A stretch of 64,000 bases of DNA from Gillisia sp. UBA3175 (GCA_002364325.1 DEXV01000003.1:413320-477319); one strand, 5' to 3'; positions 44,455 through 54,614 are shown, counted from the first letter of the stretch. The notes: generated by a model from the letters alone, not told the origin. Numbers and translations: made by a program.

Positions 44455-45726
44455 ATGCAACAAGATACGCAAATTTTTGAACTGATAGAAGCTGAAAGGA
44501 ACCGTCAAATTAATGGTTTAGAACTAATTGCAAGTGAGAATTTTGTGAGTGAACAGGTGCTAAAAGCAGCTGGTTCAGTTTTAACAAATAAATACGCTGA
44601 AGGATATCCAGGTAAAAGATATTATGGAGGCTGCGAGATCGTAGACGAAGTTGAAAATCTTGCAATAGAGCGTTTAAAAGAATTGTTTAATGCAGAATAT
44701 GCCAATGTGCAACCGCATTCGGGATCTCAGGCCAATACAGCGGTTTTTCATGCATGTATGCAACCAGGTGATAAATTCTTAGGATTCGATCTTTCTCATG
44801 GTGGACATTTAACACATGGTTCTCCTGTTAATTTTTCCGGAAGATTATACACTCCAGTATTTTACGGAGTAGTTAAGGAGACAGGATTAATAGATTATGA
44901 TGCAGTCGCAGAGATCGCAGAAAGAGAAAAACCAAAGATGATCATTGCCGGAGCATCTGCATATTCTAGAGAAATAGATTACAAAAGATTTCGTGAAATT
45001 GCAGATAGCGTGGGGGCAATTTTATTTGCAGATATAGCACATCCTGCGGGACTTATCGCAAAAGGATTGTTGGGAGATCCACTTCCACATTGTCATGTGG
45101 TTACTTCTACTACTCATAAAACATTGAGAGGACCAAGAGGAGGGATCATTATGATGGGAAAAGATTTCGATAATCCATTTGGTCAAAAATTGAAGAATGG
45201 TGAGCTTAAGAAGATGTCTGCACTTTTAGATAGTGGAGTTTTCCCTGGAAATCAAGGTGGACCTTTAGAACATATTATTGCCGCAAAAGCTGTGGCATTT
45301 GGTGAAGCCCTTACAGATGAGTTTCTTCATTATATGGTGCAGGTAAAGAAAAATGCTAAAGCAATGGCGGCTGCTTTCATGGCTAAAGATTATAATGTGA
45401 TCTCTGGAGGTACAGACAATCATATGATGCTTATAGATCTTAGAAATAAGAACATTACAGGGAAGCAAGCAGAAGAGGCTTTAGGTGAAGCAGAGATCAC
45501 TGTAAATAAGAACATGGTACCTTTCGATGATAAATCTCCCTTCGTTACCTCAGGAATACGAGTTGGAACAGCAGCAGTTACTACTCGAGGCTTGAAAGAG
45601 GAGGATATGGCGAAAATAGTAGATCTAATGGATCGCGTGATCACCAATTTTGAAGATGAAGCAGAATTGATAAAAGTAGAAGCAGAAGTTCTTGATATGA
45701 TGCAAGACCTGCCGCTTTTTTCTTAA
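44455..45726 (+). CDS. glyA: Serine hydroxymethyltransferase
   Basis: 423 residues of the PLP fold type [51 protein letters not shown] and the PLP lysine K222 in [13 protein letters not shown] are all present. It interconverts serine and glycine while loading one-carbon units onto tetrahydrofolate. Clear terminator behind it. Full length. Confidence 0.97.
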   Translation: MQQDTQIFELIEAERNRQINGLELIASENFVSEQVLKAAGSVLTNKYAEGYPGKRYYGGCEIVDEVENLAIERLKELFNAEYANVQPHSGSQANTAVFHACMQPGDKFLGFDLSHGGHLTHGSPVNFSGRLYTPVFYGVVKETGLIDYDAVAEIAEREKPKMIIAGASAYSREIDYKRFREIADSVGAILFADIAHPAGLIAKGLLGDPLPHCHVVTSTTHKTLRGPRGGIIMMGKDFDNPFGQKLKNGELKKMSALLDSGVFPGNQGGPLEHIIAAKAVAFGEALTDEFLHYMVQVKKNAKAMAAAFMAKDYNVISGGTDNHMMLIDLRNKNITGKQAEEALGEAEITVNKNMVPFDDKSPFVTSGIRVGTAAVTTRGLKEEDMAKIVDLMDRVITNFEDEAELIKVEAEVLDMMQDLPLFS

Positions 45727-45745
45727 TATCTAACTACATAATTTT

Positions 45746-45782
45746 AAAAAGAGGATTTTTCCAATAGGACTATCCTCTTTTT
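45746..45782 (+). terminator. Terminator of glyA
   Basis: AAAAAGAGGAT (45746-45756) pairs with ATCCTCTTTTT (45772-45782) around a 15-base loop, followed by more T. Lies 20 bases after the glyA stop. Confidence 0.85.
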
Positions 45783-45933
45783 TTATTCCAGAATTATAAA
45801 GGAGTCAGTAATAAAAAAATAGTTTTTAGGGACAGGAATTAGAAGTTGAAAAATAATCGGTTATATTAGCTTCACTTCAGAAACAACGAAAGCTAAGGCT
45901 TTTATATATAATGTTGTAATCAACACATTAACT

Positions 45934-47547
45934 ATGAAAATGCAGCGAAATTTTTTCCATATTTTTTTCAACTGTTTAATTCTTATTGCACTTTCCGGAT
46001 GTACCTCGAGTAAAATTATTGAGGAACAAAAAAATAAAATATTACCTCCGGAAGAATTTTACGGGTCACTATTTTATGATGTACAATCTGATAAGAATAT
46101 TTTCAACGACAGTAAAACTTTTGTAGATGCTGTTCCATTATATGCCGTAGATATAATTAGAAATAAATATGCTGAATTAAAGGACAAATCTTCTGCTTCC
46201 CTTAAGGAGTTTGTGGAAAATAATTTCGAGCTCCCTTCTGTTTCAACTATGTATGTAACAGATTCTTCTTCTATTAACACTCACATTACAAATTTATGGG
46301 ATGTTTTAAAACGTCCGGCAGATAAAAAAATATCGGGAACCCTTATCCCTTTGCCAAATCCTTATATAGTTCCTGGAGGAAGGTTTAGAGAGGTTTATTA
46401 TTGGGATAGTTATTTTACCATGCTGGGTTTGGCTGAAGATAATGAGGTGGAAACCATTGAAAACATGATAGATAATTTTTCCTACCTCATTGATGAAAAG
46501 GGTTTTATTCCGAATGGAAATCGCACCTATTATTTAGGGAGGTCTCAACCTCCTTTTTATTCCCTTATGGTAGAAATTCTTGCGACTACCAAATCCGATT
46601 CTGTTTATATAAAATATTTAAAACCTTTGGAAAAGGAATATAATTTTTGGATGAAGGGTAATGAAAAAATTAATTCTAGTAAACAAGATTATTTACGCGT
46701 GGTAATGATGCCAAATGGTTCAATACTTAACAGATATTGGGATAATAAAAACACCCCCCGTCCGGAAAGTTACCGTGAAGATGTTGCCACTGCAGATAAA
46801 GCACTGTCAGATTTTCCTAACCTTAAACGGGATGATATTTATAGAAATTTAAGGGCAGGTGCAGAATCGGGATGGGATTTCTCGAGCAGATGGCTAAATA
46901 AAGTGGATGGGGATTACGAACTTTCTACTATCCATACAACAGATATTATTCCTGTAGATTTAAATTCGTTGTTGTTTAATTTAGAGATGACTTTATCCAA
47001 AAGTTATCTATTAGCTGGGGAGCCGGTAAAATCTAAAATCTTTAGTGATAAAGCTCAATTGCGTAAAGAAGCGATATTAAAATATTGCTGGAGTGATGAA
47101 AACGGATTTTTCATGGATTATAATTTTAAAAAGAACTCTCAGACCCAAATTTTTTCTCTTGCCGGGGTTTACCCTTTATTCTTCAATTTTGCTGAAGAAA
47201 ATCAGGCGGAGCGGGTCCAGGAAAAAATAAAGGAGATTTTCTTAAAACCCGGTGGATTGGTTACAACGCCTAACCATACAGGGCAGCAATGGGATGCGCC
47301 AAATGGCTGGGCACCATTGCAGTGGATGGCCATTAAAGCTTTAAGAAATTACGGCTATACTGTGCTAGCAAATGAGATAAAGGATAGATGGATTAAAATA
47401 AATACAGGAGTGTATCAAAAAACGTTTAAGATGCTTGAAAAATATAATGTAGAGGATTTGACCAAGGAAAGCGGGGGAGGAGAGTATCCAACTCAGGATG
47501 GTTTTGGATGGACCAATGGTGTTTTTCAGAAATTATCTAAGGAATAA
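45934..47547 (+). CDS. Trehalase lipoprotein (GH37)
   Basis: 537 residues with a lipoprotein signal (Cys23, ALSGC) and both trehalase signatures: PGGRFREVYYWDSYFTMLGL and QWDAPNGWAPLQW. The acid/base pair region ESGWDFSSRW is also present. It hydrolyses trehalose to glucose, and the lipid anchor places it outside the cytoplasm. The 207-base upstream gap holds no clear -7 box. Followed 3 bases later by a YkvA gene. Confidence 0.93.
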   Translation: MKMQRNFFHIFFNCLILIALSGCTSSKIIEEQKNKILPPEEFYGSLFYDVQSDKNIFNDSKTFVDAVPLYAVDIIRNKYAELKDKSSASLKEFVENNFELPSVSTMYVTDSSSINTHITNLWDVLKRPADKKISGTLIPLPNPYIVPGGRFREVYYWDSYFTMLGLAEDNEVETIENMIDNFSYLIDEKGFIPNGNRTYYLGRSQPPFYSLMVEILATTKSDSVYIKYLKPLEKEYNFWMKGNEKINSSKQDYLRVVMMPNGSILNRYWDNKNTPRPESYREDVATADKALSDFPNLKRDDIYRNLRAGAESGWDFSSRWLNKVDGDYELSTIHTTDIIPVDLNSLLFNLEMTLSKSYLLAGEPVKSKIFSDKAQLRKEAILKYCWSDENGFFMDYNFKKNSQTQIFSLAGVYPLFFNFAEENQAERVQEKIKEIFLKPGGLVTTPNHTGQQWDAPNGWAPLQWMAIKALRNYGYTVLANEIKDRWIKINTGVYQKTFKMLEKYNVEDLTKESGGGEYPTQDGFGWTNGVFQKLSKE

Positions 47548-47550
47548 AAA

Positions 47551-47946
47551 GTGAATTTTTTAAATAAACTTAAATCAAAGGTTAAGAAGCTTAAAAACGA
47601 GATCCAGATTTTAAGTATCGCATATTCAGATCCGAGAACTCCATGGACTGCTAAACTATTAATTGGTCTTACCGTTGGCTATTTGCTTAGCCCAATAGAT
47701 CTTATTCTAGATTTTATTCCAGTTCTTGGAATCCTAGACGATCTTATTTTAGTGCCTTTATTAATAACAGCTTCTATAAAATTAATCCCAAGTATGGTGT
47801 TGGAAGAAGCAAGAATAAAAGCTATAGAAAACCCAAAAAGGATGAAAAAGAACAACTGGATAGTTGCCTTTTTCATCCTTTTAATTTGGTTAATTCTGAT
47901 CTACGCCTTTTATTCTTTTTTCAAAGGAAAGACAAATTATTTTTGA
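47551..47946 (+). CDS. YkvA/DUF1232 family membrane protein
   Basis: 131 residues with a GTG start at 47551, 3 bases after the trehalase stop, preceded by AAGGAATAAAAA. YkvA signature: TPWTAKLLIGLTVGYLLSPI followed by DLILDFIPVLGILDDLILVP, plus a C-terminal transmembrane span (about 104-122). Function unknown; the trehalase link may be transcriptional only. Confidence 0.85.
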   Translation: MNFLNKLKSKVKKLKNEIQILSIAYSDPRTPWTAKLLIGLTVGYLLSPIDLILDFIPVLGILDDLILVPLLITASIKLIPSMVLEEARIKAIENPKRMKKNNWIVAFFILLIWLILIYAFYSFFKGKTNYF

Positions 47947-47953
47947 TTTTGGA

Positions 47954-48751
47954 TTATTTTTTAATTTCTGGATACCAGTTTAGTTGAACTACTTCAACAT
48001 CTTTATTTCCATTATTAACCAGTTCCTTGAATTTAGAAACATCTGCAAGACCATCTTGTCCTCTATAATGGTAAGGGTATACCTTTTTTGGCGCAAATTC
48101 GATAACAGCATTTGCCGCGTCTTCTACCGTCATAGTATAAGGTAGATTCATACACACCAAAGCTACATCTATATTCTCTAACGCCCTCATTTCTGTTATA
48201 TCTTCAGTATCTCCAGAGATATAAAGACGTTGTCCATTTTTCTCTAAGACGTACCCATTTCCTCTGCCTTTGGTATGCATGGCATCTTGAGCTTCGGGTA
48301 AATTATACATTGGGATTGCTTTTATTGTAAAGCCCATAAAATCTTGAGAATCCCCATTGTTCATCACCACTAAATTAGCGGCCATTTCCTTTGGTAATTG
48401 ATCTTTAACCGCTTGTGGAACAATAATATTTGTGTCTCCCAACTTTAGAGCCTCAAGAGTTTTAGCATCCATATGATCCCCATGAATATCGGTGATCAAA
48501 ACAAAGCTAGGTGCCTCTTTTCCTTCAAAAACACCCGCACCTCCAACAGGATCTGTATAAATTACGGCATCTTCCCATGTTATAACGGCAGTAGCATGAG
48601 AAATAGGTTCAATTTCAATAGCCGAAACTTCTTGATCTGAGCTTGAAGTGACCTCAATTTCATTTTCCATTTTCTGTTCTTTTTTTTCATCATTTTTACA
48701 TGAAGTGAACGCAAAACCGAGGCAACATAATGCAAGTATTCCTTTTTTCAT
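47954..48751 (-). CDS. MBL-fold hydrolase lipoprotein
   Basis: 265 residues, lipoprotein signal with Cys18 (FTSC), then an MBL fold: ISHATAVITW, TDIHGDHMD, ISGDTEDI and a late YPYHYRGQD. The metal motif has TDIHGDH where classic MBL enzymes have THxHxDH, so the first histidine is replaced by Asp; this is also seen in flavobacterial relatives from memory. Might hydrolyse lactones or esters at the cell surface. Distinct from the men-locus MBL protein. Confidence 0.83.
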   Translation of the reverse strand: MKKGILALCCLGFAFTSCKNDEKKEQKMENEIEVTSSSDQEVSAIEIEPISHATAVITWEDAVIYTDPVGGAGVFEGKEAPSFVLITDIHGDHMDAKTLEALKLGDTNIIVPQAVKDQLPKEMAANLVVMNNGDSQDFMGFTIKAIPMYNLPEAQDAMHTKGRGNGYVLEKNGQRLYISGDTEDITEMRALENIDVALVCMNLPYTMTVEDAANAVIEFAPKKVYPYHYRGQDGLADVSKFKELVNNGNKDVEVVQLNWYPEIKK

Positions 48752-48791
48752 TTTTTATTCTTTTAGATTATTATTGTTATTTTTTACTTTA

Positions 48792-48813
48792 AAGAGCCCT
48801 AAATAGGGCTCTT
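48792..48813 (-). terminator. Hairpin behind the GNAT gene
   Basis: AAGAGCCCT and AGGGCTCTT pair perfectly (9 bp, 4-base loop). No solid T-run follows on either strand, so it may be a weak terminator or a processing stem at the end of the hutI-hutG-GNAT transcript. Confidence 0.4.
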
Positions 48814-48873
48814 ATTGTAATTACCTATAAATTTAAGAAAGCTGTTTTGGAATCACCTTTAATTAATAAAAAA

Positions 48874-49332
48874 TTATGAAAGGTTCAACTCCATCTTTAT
48901 ATCTCCACGGCTATATGGATTATTCTCTTCTATAGGAATCTCTACAAATCCGTATTTTTTATAAATATAGATCGCGTTTTCTAGTTTTCTATTGGAGTAT
49001 ATTATGAGTTTTTCCCAGTTTTGATGCTTGGCGAAATCAATGGTATGTTCCATTAAGTGTTGCCCAATTTTTTTGCCTTGTGCGGCTGGAGTCACGGCCA
49101 TTTTTGTGAGTTCGAAAATTCCGTTTTCCATTTTCTTTAAGGCCACTGTTCCTATGATTTTTTCATTTTCCATTACAAAGAAAATAGTACCGCCGGGTTC
49201 TATAATATATTTTTCAGGCTTTCCTAAAACATCTTCATCATGAGGTTCTACCCAAAAATATTTTTCTAACCAGGCAATGTTCAAGTTTTTAAAATCTTCA
49301 GCATACTCTGAGGTATATGAAATAATTTGCAT
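48874..49332 (-). CDS. GNAT family N-acetyltransferase
   Basis: 152 residues of a single GNAT domain with the acetyl-CoA loop QGKKIGQHLMEH at about residues 85-96 and NAIYIYKKYGFVEIP at the end. It is the third gene behind hutI and hutG (4-base gap), so it probably acts on a histidine-pathway or related substrate, which is inference. Target unknown. Confidence 0.85.
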   Translation of the reverse strand: MQIISYTSEYAEDFKNLNIAWLEKYFWVEPHDEDVLGKPEKYIIEPGGTIFFVMENEKIIGTVALKKMENGIFELTKMAVTPAAQGKKIGQHLMEHTIDFAKHQNWEKLIIYSNRKLENAIYIYKKYGFVEIPIEENNPYSRGDIKMELNLS

Positions 49333-49336
49333 AGGC

Positions 49337-50332
49337 TTAACGAATAAAATCTGTGATAAAATAACTTAAGGCTTTTCCTACTTTTGCTTCTGAAGTTTGA
49401 TTGGAAGTCGCTTCGCAAATATGCAAATACCTTATGTGTTCTTCTTCTGAAGCGATCCTTATAAAATTCCGGATCATATTAATGGCAAATCCACTAGGTG
49501 TTTCTGCACTGCTAGGGAAACCCTTAATAGCATCGCAATCTAGTTCAAATCCAAAATTATCATGAGATACAAATTCCAATTCTTCGCGAAAAGCTTGAAC
49601 AATTTTTTGTGAAGGCATTAAAATTAAATGTTCAAAAAGACGATATCCATCATTTGCAGAATGCTGCATATCTTTAAAGATATATTGAGGTGTATAATTT
49701 TGATGCAAACCGAAAATCCTATACTTCGCCAAGTAACCATCTTTTCTGGCAAAGCTGAAGCCATTTCCGCTATGCCTGATATCGGTCTTTCGAAGATCTG
49801 TATGAGCATCAATATTTAATACGCTAATTGGTTTTTTTAAAGCTTCGGAAGTTCCTTTCATGTTTCCGTATGCATTATTATGTCCTCCACCAATGATTAT
49901 TGGGATCTTACCAGCTACTACTATTTTTTTTATCACCGCGCTAGTTATAGCATCTATCTTTAAAACCAGATCACCAAGTTTCTGAATGTAGTTTGGATCT
50001 TTAGGGTCTATGTTGGCCGCTTTTTCCATGGCTTCGGTACAATCTATTTCTCCCAAAAGGATCACTTTTTCTGGTTTAGTGTATTGATTTGCCTGAATGT
50101 TAAGCAGTGATCTTAAACAGGTTTCCCAGGATTTAGATGCACCAGACCTACCCAAATTGGCACGTACGCCAATATCCTCAGGGATGCCAAAAAGCACATA
50201 TTTTGAAGTTGATTTTTTTATAGCTTCAAAATCTTGAACAAAGCAAATCTTTTCTCCAAATTTGGTTTCCCCTTCTCTCGTATTCAGATATTTCGAAATA
50301 CTTTTTTCGTTATATAATTTAAAACCTTCCAT
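49337..50332 (-). CDS. hutG: Formimidoylglutamase, arginase fold (histidine degradation)
   Basis: 331 residues of the arginase/agmatinase family. Mn motifs are IIGGGHNNAYG, NIDAHTDLR and ELDCDAIKGF. The family's usual GGDHS is GGGHN here, keeping the His ligand. It turns formimidoyl-glutamate into glutamate plus formamide. Identity is fixed by its place 2 bases after hutI. Confidence 0.88.
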   Translation of the reverse strand: MEGFKLYNEKSISKYLNTREGETKFGEKICFVQDFEAIKKSTSKYVLFGIPEDIGVRANLGRSGASKSWETCLRSLLNIQANQYTKPEKVILLGEIDCTEAMEKAANIDPKDPNYIQKLGDLVLKIDAITSAVIKKIVVAGKIPIIIGGGHNNAYGNMKGTSEALKKPISVLNIDAHTDLRKTDIRHSGNGFSFARKDGYLAKYRIFGLHQNYTPQYIFKDMQHSANDGYRLFEHLILMPSQKIVQAFREELEFVSHDNFGFELDCDAIKGFPSSAETPSGFAINMIRNFIRIASEEEHIRYLHICEATSNQTSEAKVGKALSYFITDFIR

Positions 50333-50334
50333 AG

Positions 50335-51570
50335 TTATATTTTTTTTCCGTTCAAATAAACCGCTTCAATAAAATTACTTCCAAAAGAATAAGGTAGATA
50401 AGAATAGGATGGGATGGGTTTGGTGATGATAAGATTTGCTAATTTTCCTTTGGTGATGCTACCAACTAGTTTGCTTTGATCCATAGCATAGGCGCCATTT
50501 ATGGTTGCAGCATTTATCGCTTCTTCTGGAGTCATTTTCATTTTAATGCAGGCTAGAGATACTACCAGATTCATATTCCCGCTTGGTGCGCTCCCGGGAT
50601 TGAAATCGGTTGCAAGCGCTAACGGCAACCCGGCATCTATGATCATTCTTGCTGGTGTATATGGAATACTCAAAAACAAGGAGCATCCCGGTAATGCAAC
50701 AGGCATGGTCTCAGAATTTTTAAGTGATTCAACATCCTCTATCCTTAGCTCTTCTAGATGATCTACACTTAGTGCATTATTTGCAACCCCAACTTGTACA
50801 CCACCAATCGCATTAAATTGATTTACATGTATTTTCGGTCTAAGATTATATTTAGCCGCTGCTTTCAGTAATTTATTGGTATCTTCTACCGTAAAATATC
50901 CTTGCTCACAAAAAATATCGATATACTCAGCTAGATTTTCTTCTGCAACCGCAGGAAGAATTTCATTAATCACATGATCTATAAACTCCTCTTTTTTATC
51001 CTTATATTCCAAGGGTAATGCATGAGCTCCCAAAAATGTTGCTTTAATAGGAATGTTATAATTTTCTTTCAATTTTTTGACAACTCGAAGCATTTTTAAT
51101 TCTGCTTCCTTGATAAGTCCATAACCAGATTTTATCTCCACCGCGCCGGTTCCCAATTGCATAATTTCTTCCAATCTTTTAGCAGATTGTTTATAAATTT
51201 CTTCTTCTGAAATTTCTTGTAATGTTTTTGCTGAATTCAAGATACCACCGCCTCTATTGGCAATTTCTTCATAAGAAAGTCCGCTAATACGCTGGCTAAA
51301 TTCTTGCTCGCGATTCCCTGCATACACTATATGAGTATGGGAATCGCACCAAGTTGGCAATACAATTTTTCCGGTAAGATCTATGGTATTATCTGGAGAA
51401 ATTTCAGGGAGATCATTCATGCTTCCATAATCTGCAATTTTATCATCCTCAATAAGCAGCCACGCATTTTTAATGGTTGGCAATATGCTCATCTCTTTTC
51501 CTGAAAGTTTTAACACCGAAGGTTCTCGAATTTGTAAGAGCTCTTTAATATTGGTAAAAAGTAATTTCAT
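50335..51570 (-). CDS. hutI: Imidazolonepropionase (histidine degradation)
   Basis: 411 residues, amidohydrolase fold. CDSHTHIVYAGNREQEFSQR (metal and substrate region), GISGLSYEEI-type loop, KIHVNQFNAIGG, VDHLEELR and LATDFNPGSAPSGNM fit HutI closely. It opens the imidazolone ring to give formimidoylglutamate, the substrate of the next gene. hutH and hutU are not in the window. Confidence 0.95.
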   Translation of the reverse strand: MKLLFTNIKELLQIREPSVLKLSGKEMSILPTIKNAWLLIEDDKIADYGSMNDLPEISPDNTIDLTGKIVLPTWCDSHTHIVYAGNREQEFSQRISGLSYEEIANRGGGILNSAKTLQEISEEEIYKQSAKRLEEIMQLGTGAVEIKSGYGLIKEAELKMLRVVKKLKENYNIPIKATFLGAHALPLEYKDKKEEFIDHVINEILPAVAEENLAEYIDIFCEQGYFTVEDTNKLLKAAAKYNLRPKIHVNQFNAIGGVQVGVANNALSVDHLEELRIEDVESLKNSETMPVALPGCSLFLSIPYTPARMIIDAGLPLALATDFNPGSAPSGNMNLVVSLACIKMKMTPEEAINAATINGAYAMDQSKLVGSITKGKLANLIITKPIPSYSYLPYSFGSNFIEAVYLNGKKI

Positions 51571-51632
51571 AGTGTAAAGATAAAAAAGCCTTTAAATTTT
51601 ACAGCGCTTAAAACAGCAATTAGCTCCACTTC

Positions 51633-52010
51633 CTATAAAGTGAATTGCGCGAGTAGCTTTTGCACTTCATAGATATCTACACTTTTATTGAATTTTTTAC
51701 AAATTGAAGGTTGTTGTTCTCCCGAGATCCAGATCTTTAGTTCGGCATCCAGATCAAAACTGCCTGCAGTTTCTAAACTAAAACGGGAAATGCTTCTATA
51801 ACTTACCGAGAAATATTCTACTTTCTTTCCCGTAATACCCTGAACATCTACAAGGATTAGGCGCTTGTTTGTAAAAATGAAAGTGTCGCGAATAAGTTTA
51901 AAACCCGCTTCAATTTTTTCTGAATGGATTAATAGTTTCGAGTACTCTTTTTGAAGTGTTTCAGGATCTAAACTTCCTGCATTTCCTAATAAGGATGAAA
52001 ATATTCCCAT
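51633..52010 (-). CDS. Bacterial PH-domain protein (bPH_1-type)
   Basis: 125 residues. The beta-rich body RDTFIFTNKRLILVDVQGI and EYFSVSYRSISRFSLETAGS with a C-terminal helix fits the small bacterial pleckstrin-homology-like family. Cytoplasmic, probably binds protein or lipid. It sits after the alcohol dehydrogenase across a very long hairpin, so it may be transcribed alone. Confidence 0.85.
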   Translation of the reverse strand: MGIFSSLLGNAGSLDPETLQKEYSKLLIHSEKIEAGFKLIRDTFIFTNKRLILVDVQGITGKKVEYFSVSYRSISRFSLETAGSFDLDAELKIWISGEQQPSICKKFNKSVDIYEVQKLLAQFTL

Positions 52011-52041
52011 TGTATTTTTTGTTGATTGGTTAGAATAAAAA

Positions 52042-52121
52042 GAGGTTGCTTTTAAAGTTTTTCTCTAAATTTTCTGAAATTAATTCAGAAGAACGAAAGT
52101 TAAAACTTTAAAAGCAACCTC
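52042..52121. repeat. Large inverted repeat: 20-bp arms with nested hairpin
   Basis: GAGGTTGCTTTTAAAGTTTT (52042-52061) is an exact inverse of 52102-52121. The 40-base spacer holds a second hairpin (TTCTGAA at 52072, TTCAGAA at 52084). On the minus strand the outer stem is followed by CTTTTTATT, so it may be an unusual terminator of the alcohol dehydrogenase. Alternatively it is a miniature mobile repeat. Confidence 0.75.
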
Positions 52122-52144
52122 AGTAAATTATTAAGCAATAGGTT

Positions 52145-53197
52145 TTAGCTATTCTTAAGTGATTTCATATCTATCACAAATCTATATTTCACATCAGATT
52201 TCTGAATTCTCTCATAAGCATCGTTGATATTTTGAATGTCTATCATCTCTACATCAGAAACTATATTGTGTTTTCCACAGAAATCTAACATTTCTTGAGT
52301 TTCTTTAATACCACCAATAAGAGAACCTGCAATGCTCTTTCTCTGGCCCACTAATCCACCTCCATGAATAGGGTCCAAAGGTTCTATTGCTCCCACCAAT
52401 ACCATAGTGGCATCTCTTTTTAATAAACCAACATATGGATTCACATCATGGCCCACAGGAACTGTATTCAATAAGAAGTCGAAAGAATTTGCATGTTCCT
52501 TCATTTGCTTTTCATCCTTCGAGATAAGAACCTCATCTGCTCCTAATTTTTTAGCATCCTTGCTCTTTTCTGGAGAAGTAGTGATCATCACTACATGCGC
52601 TCCCATTGCATGTGCAAATTTAATTCCCATGTGCCCTAATCCACCAAGGCCAATCACACCAACTTTATCACCTTTTTTTACATTCCAATGACGCAATGGC
52701 GAATAGGTGGTAATTCCAGCACATAATAGGGGAGCTACTGCTTCAATATCTAAATTTTCAGGAACATTAAGCACGAATTTTTTATCTACAACCACTTTCT
52801 CAGAATAACCACCAAAAGTATGTCCACCTAAATGCTTGTCTTTGCTATTATATGTATAAGTAGCACCATTCTCACAGTATTGTTCAAGATCTTCCTTGCA
52901 AGAATTACATGTCTGGCAAGAATCTACCATACATCCAACTCCAACAAGATCACCTTCTTTAAAATTTTTAACATTGCCTCCAACTTTAGTTACACGACCT
53001 ATAATTTCATGTCCCGGTACTACTGGATATTGAGAATTTTTCCAATCGTTTTTTACTGTGTGTATATCGCTGTGACAAACTCCACAGTAAAGAATATCTA
53101 TTTCTACATCTTCCTTAGTGATATCTCTTCTCTCAATTTTAAATGGTTCTAATTCTGCGGTCTTGGATGATGCCGCATATGCTTTAACTTCGCTCAT
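52145..53197 (-). CDS. Zinc-dependent alcohol dehydrogenase (YahK-like)
   Basis: 350 residues from ATG 53197 (MSEVKAYAA); an in-frame ATG at 53212 adds MKKKI and may also be used. Zinc ligands: GVCHSDIH (Cys), PGHEIIGRV (His-Glu) and the structural set CMVDSCQTCNSCKEDLEQYC; cofactor motif GLGGLGHMG at about 190. Such enzymes reduce aldehydes with NADPH. Divergent from the trans-sulfuration gene. Confidence 0.92.
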   Translation of the reverse strand: MSEVKAYAASSKTAELEPFKIERRDITKEDVEIDILYCGVCHSDIHTVKNDWKNSQYPVVPGHEIIGRVTKVGGNVKNFKEGDLVGVGCMVDSCQTCNSCKEDLEQYCENGATYTYNSKDKHLGGHTFGGYSEKVVVDKKFVLNVPENLDIEAVAPLLCAGITTYSPLRHWNVKKGDKVGVIGLGGLGHMGIKFAHAMGAHVVMITTSPEKSKDAKKLGADEVLISKDEKQMKEHANSFDFLLNTVPVGHDVNPYVGLLKRDATMVLVGAIEPLDPIHGGGLVGQRKSIAGSLIGGIKETQEMLDFCGKHNIVSDVEMIDIQNINDAYERIQKSDVKYRFVIDMKSLKNS

Positions 53198-53425
53198 AAT
53201 CTTCTTTTTCATTTATTTTTTTACTGACTCGAAGATACGAAATACAGCTAGTCACTCATAAGTAATAACCCACTTTAAACTAAGTTTAACTCATAATATT
53301 AACACAGGTTATTATTTCTAGAAAATAAGATTCAGTTTATTCATTTTAGTTTTTTATAGAAAAGAGTTTAGATAAATTCTTTTTACCTTAGAGCAAAATT
53401 TACATTCGCTTAACAATTACCTACT

Positions 53426-54589
53426 ATGAAAAATAAATCTCAAGGAATAAATACCCTTTGTGCACATGCCGGAGAATTAAAGGACACTCAATTTAAAGGT
53501 GCTGTTTCCCCATTGTATATGTCTACTTCCTATGCTTTTGAAGATGTTGATGTAAAACGCTATCCTAGATATTTTAATACTCCCAATCAAGTTGCATTAG
53601 CTAAGAAAATAGCTGCATTAGAGCATGGCGAGGCAGCATTGATATTTGGAAGCGGGATGGCTGCAGTAAGCACCTCTTTAATGGCCTTTTTAAAAAGTGG
53701 AGATCATGTTGTTTTGCAAAATACCCTTTACGGTGGTACTAGTAATTTGGTGGTTGAAGAATTTGAAAGATATGGAATAGCCTTTTCTTTTACAAAGGAT
53801 CTAAAACCAGAAAGTTTTGAAGCTGAAATAAAGAATAATACAAAGGTAATTTATATTGAAACACCTTCAAATCCGCTGTTGACAATTACAGATATTGCTG
53901 CTATATCTAGAATTGCTAAAAAGAATGGATTGGTTAGTATGATCGACAATACCTTTGCTTCCCCTGTAAATCAAAATCCAATAGATTTTGGAATAGATGT
54001 AGTAATTCATTCTGCAACTAAATATATGGGTGGCCATAGTGATATATTAGCAGGTGCTGTTATTGCTTCAGAAGCACATATAGATACTATATTTCAACTT
54101 GCCAAAAATTTTGGAGGCAGCTTAAGCGATTATACCGTGTGGTTGCTGGAAAGAAGTATTAAAACAATGGGCTTAAGAGTAAAAGCGCAAAATAAGAATG
54201 CTAAGAAAATGGCCAAGTATCTAGAGAAACATGAGGATGTGGCTGCGGTATATTATCCAGGATTGAAAACGCATCCAGATCACGAATTGGCCAAGTCGCA
54301 AATGAAAGGTTTTGGAGGGATGCTTTCTTTTGAGCTGAATGAAGGTTTAAATGCTTCTTTATTTCAGAAAGAATTAAAATTGATAAAAGCATCTATGAGT
54401 CTGGCAGGAGTAGAGTCTACTATTCTATCTCCAACCTTAACCTCTCATGCGTTACTAACACCGGAGGAGCGAGCAAAACAGGGAATTAAAGATGGTCTAA
54501 TGCGTTTTTCTATTGGTATTGAAGAAGTAGAAGATCTTATTGAAGATTTAGAACAAGCTTTAGTTTCTTTAAAACAACTGGCAAACTAA
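53426..54589 (+). CDS. Trans-sulfuration PLP enzyme (cystathionine gamma-synthase/lyase family)
   Basis: 387 residues. TLCAHAGELKD, SGMAAVSTSLMAFLKSGDHV, the PLP-lysine block HSATKYMGGHSD, and LSLAGVESTI-type SMSLAGVESTILSP are family features. The exact reaction (cystathionine synthesis, cystathionine or methionine lyase) cannot be settled by eye. Sits 25 bases before bshB1, suggesting cysteine supply for bacillithiol. Confidence 0.9.
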   Translation: MKNKSQGINTLCAHAGELKDTQFKGAVSPLYMSTSYAFEDVDVKRYPRYFNTPNQVALAKKIAALEHGEAALIFGSGMAAVSTSLMAFLKSGDHVVLQNTLYGGTSNLVVEEFERYGIAFSFTKDLKPESFEAEIKNNTKVIYIETPSNPLLTITDIAAISRIAKKNGLVSMIDNTFASPVNQNPIDFGIDVVIHSATKYMGGHSDILAGAVIASEAHIDTIFQLAKNFGGSLSDYTVWLLERSIKTMGLRVKAQNKNAKKMAKYLEKHEDVAAVYYPGLKTHPDHELAKSQMKGFGGMLSFELNEGLNASLFQKELKLIKASMSLAGVESTILSPTLTSHALLTPEERAKQGIKDGLMRFSIGIEEVEDLIEDLEQALVSLKQLAN

Positions 54590-54614
54590 ATACTAATACA
54601 GAGAATAATTAAAT

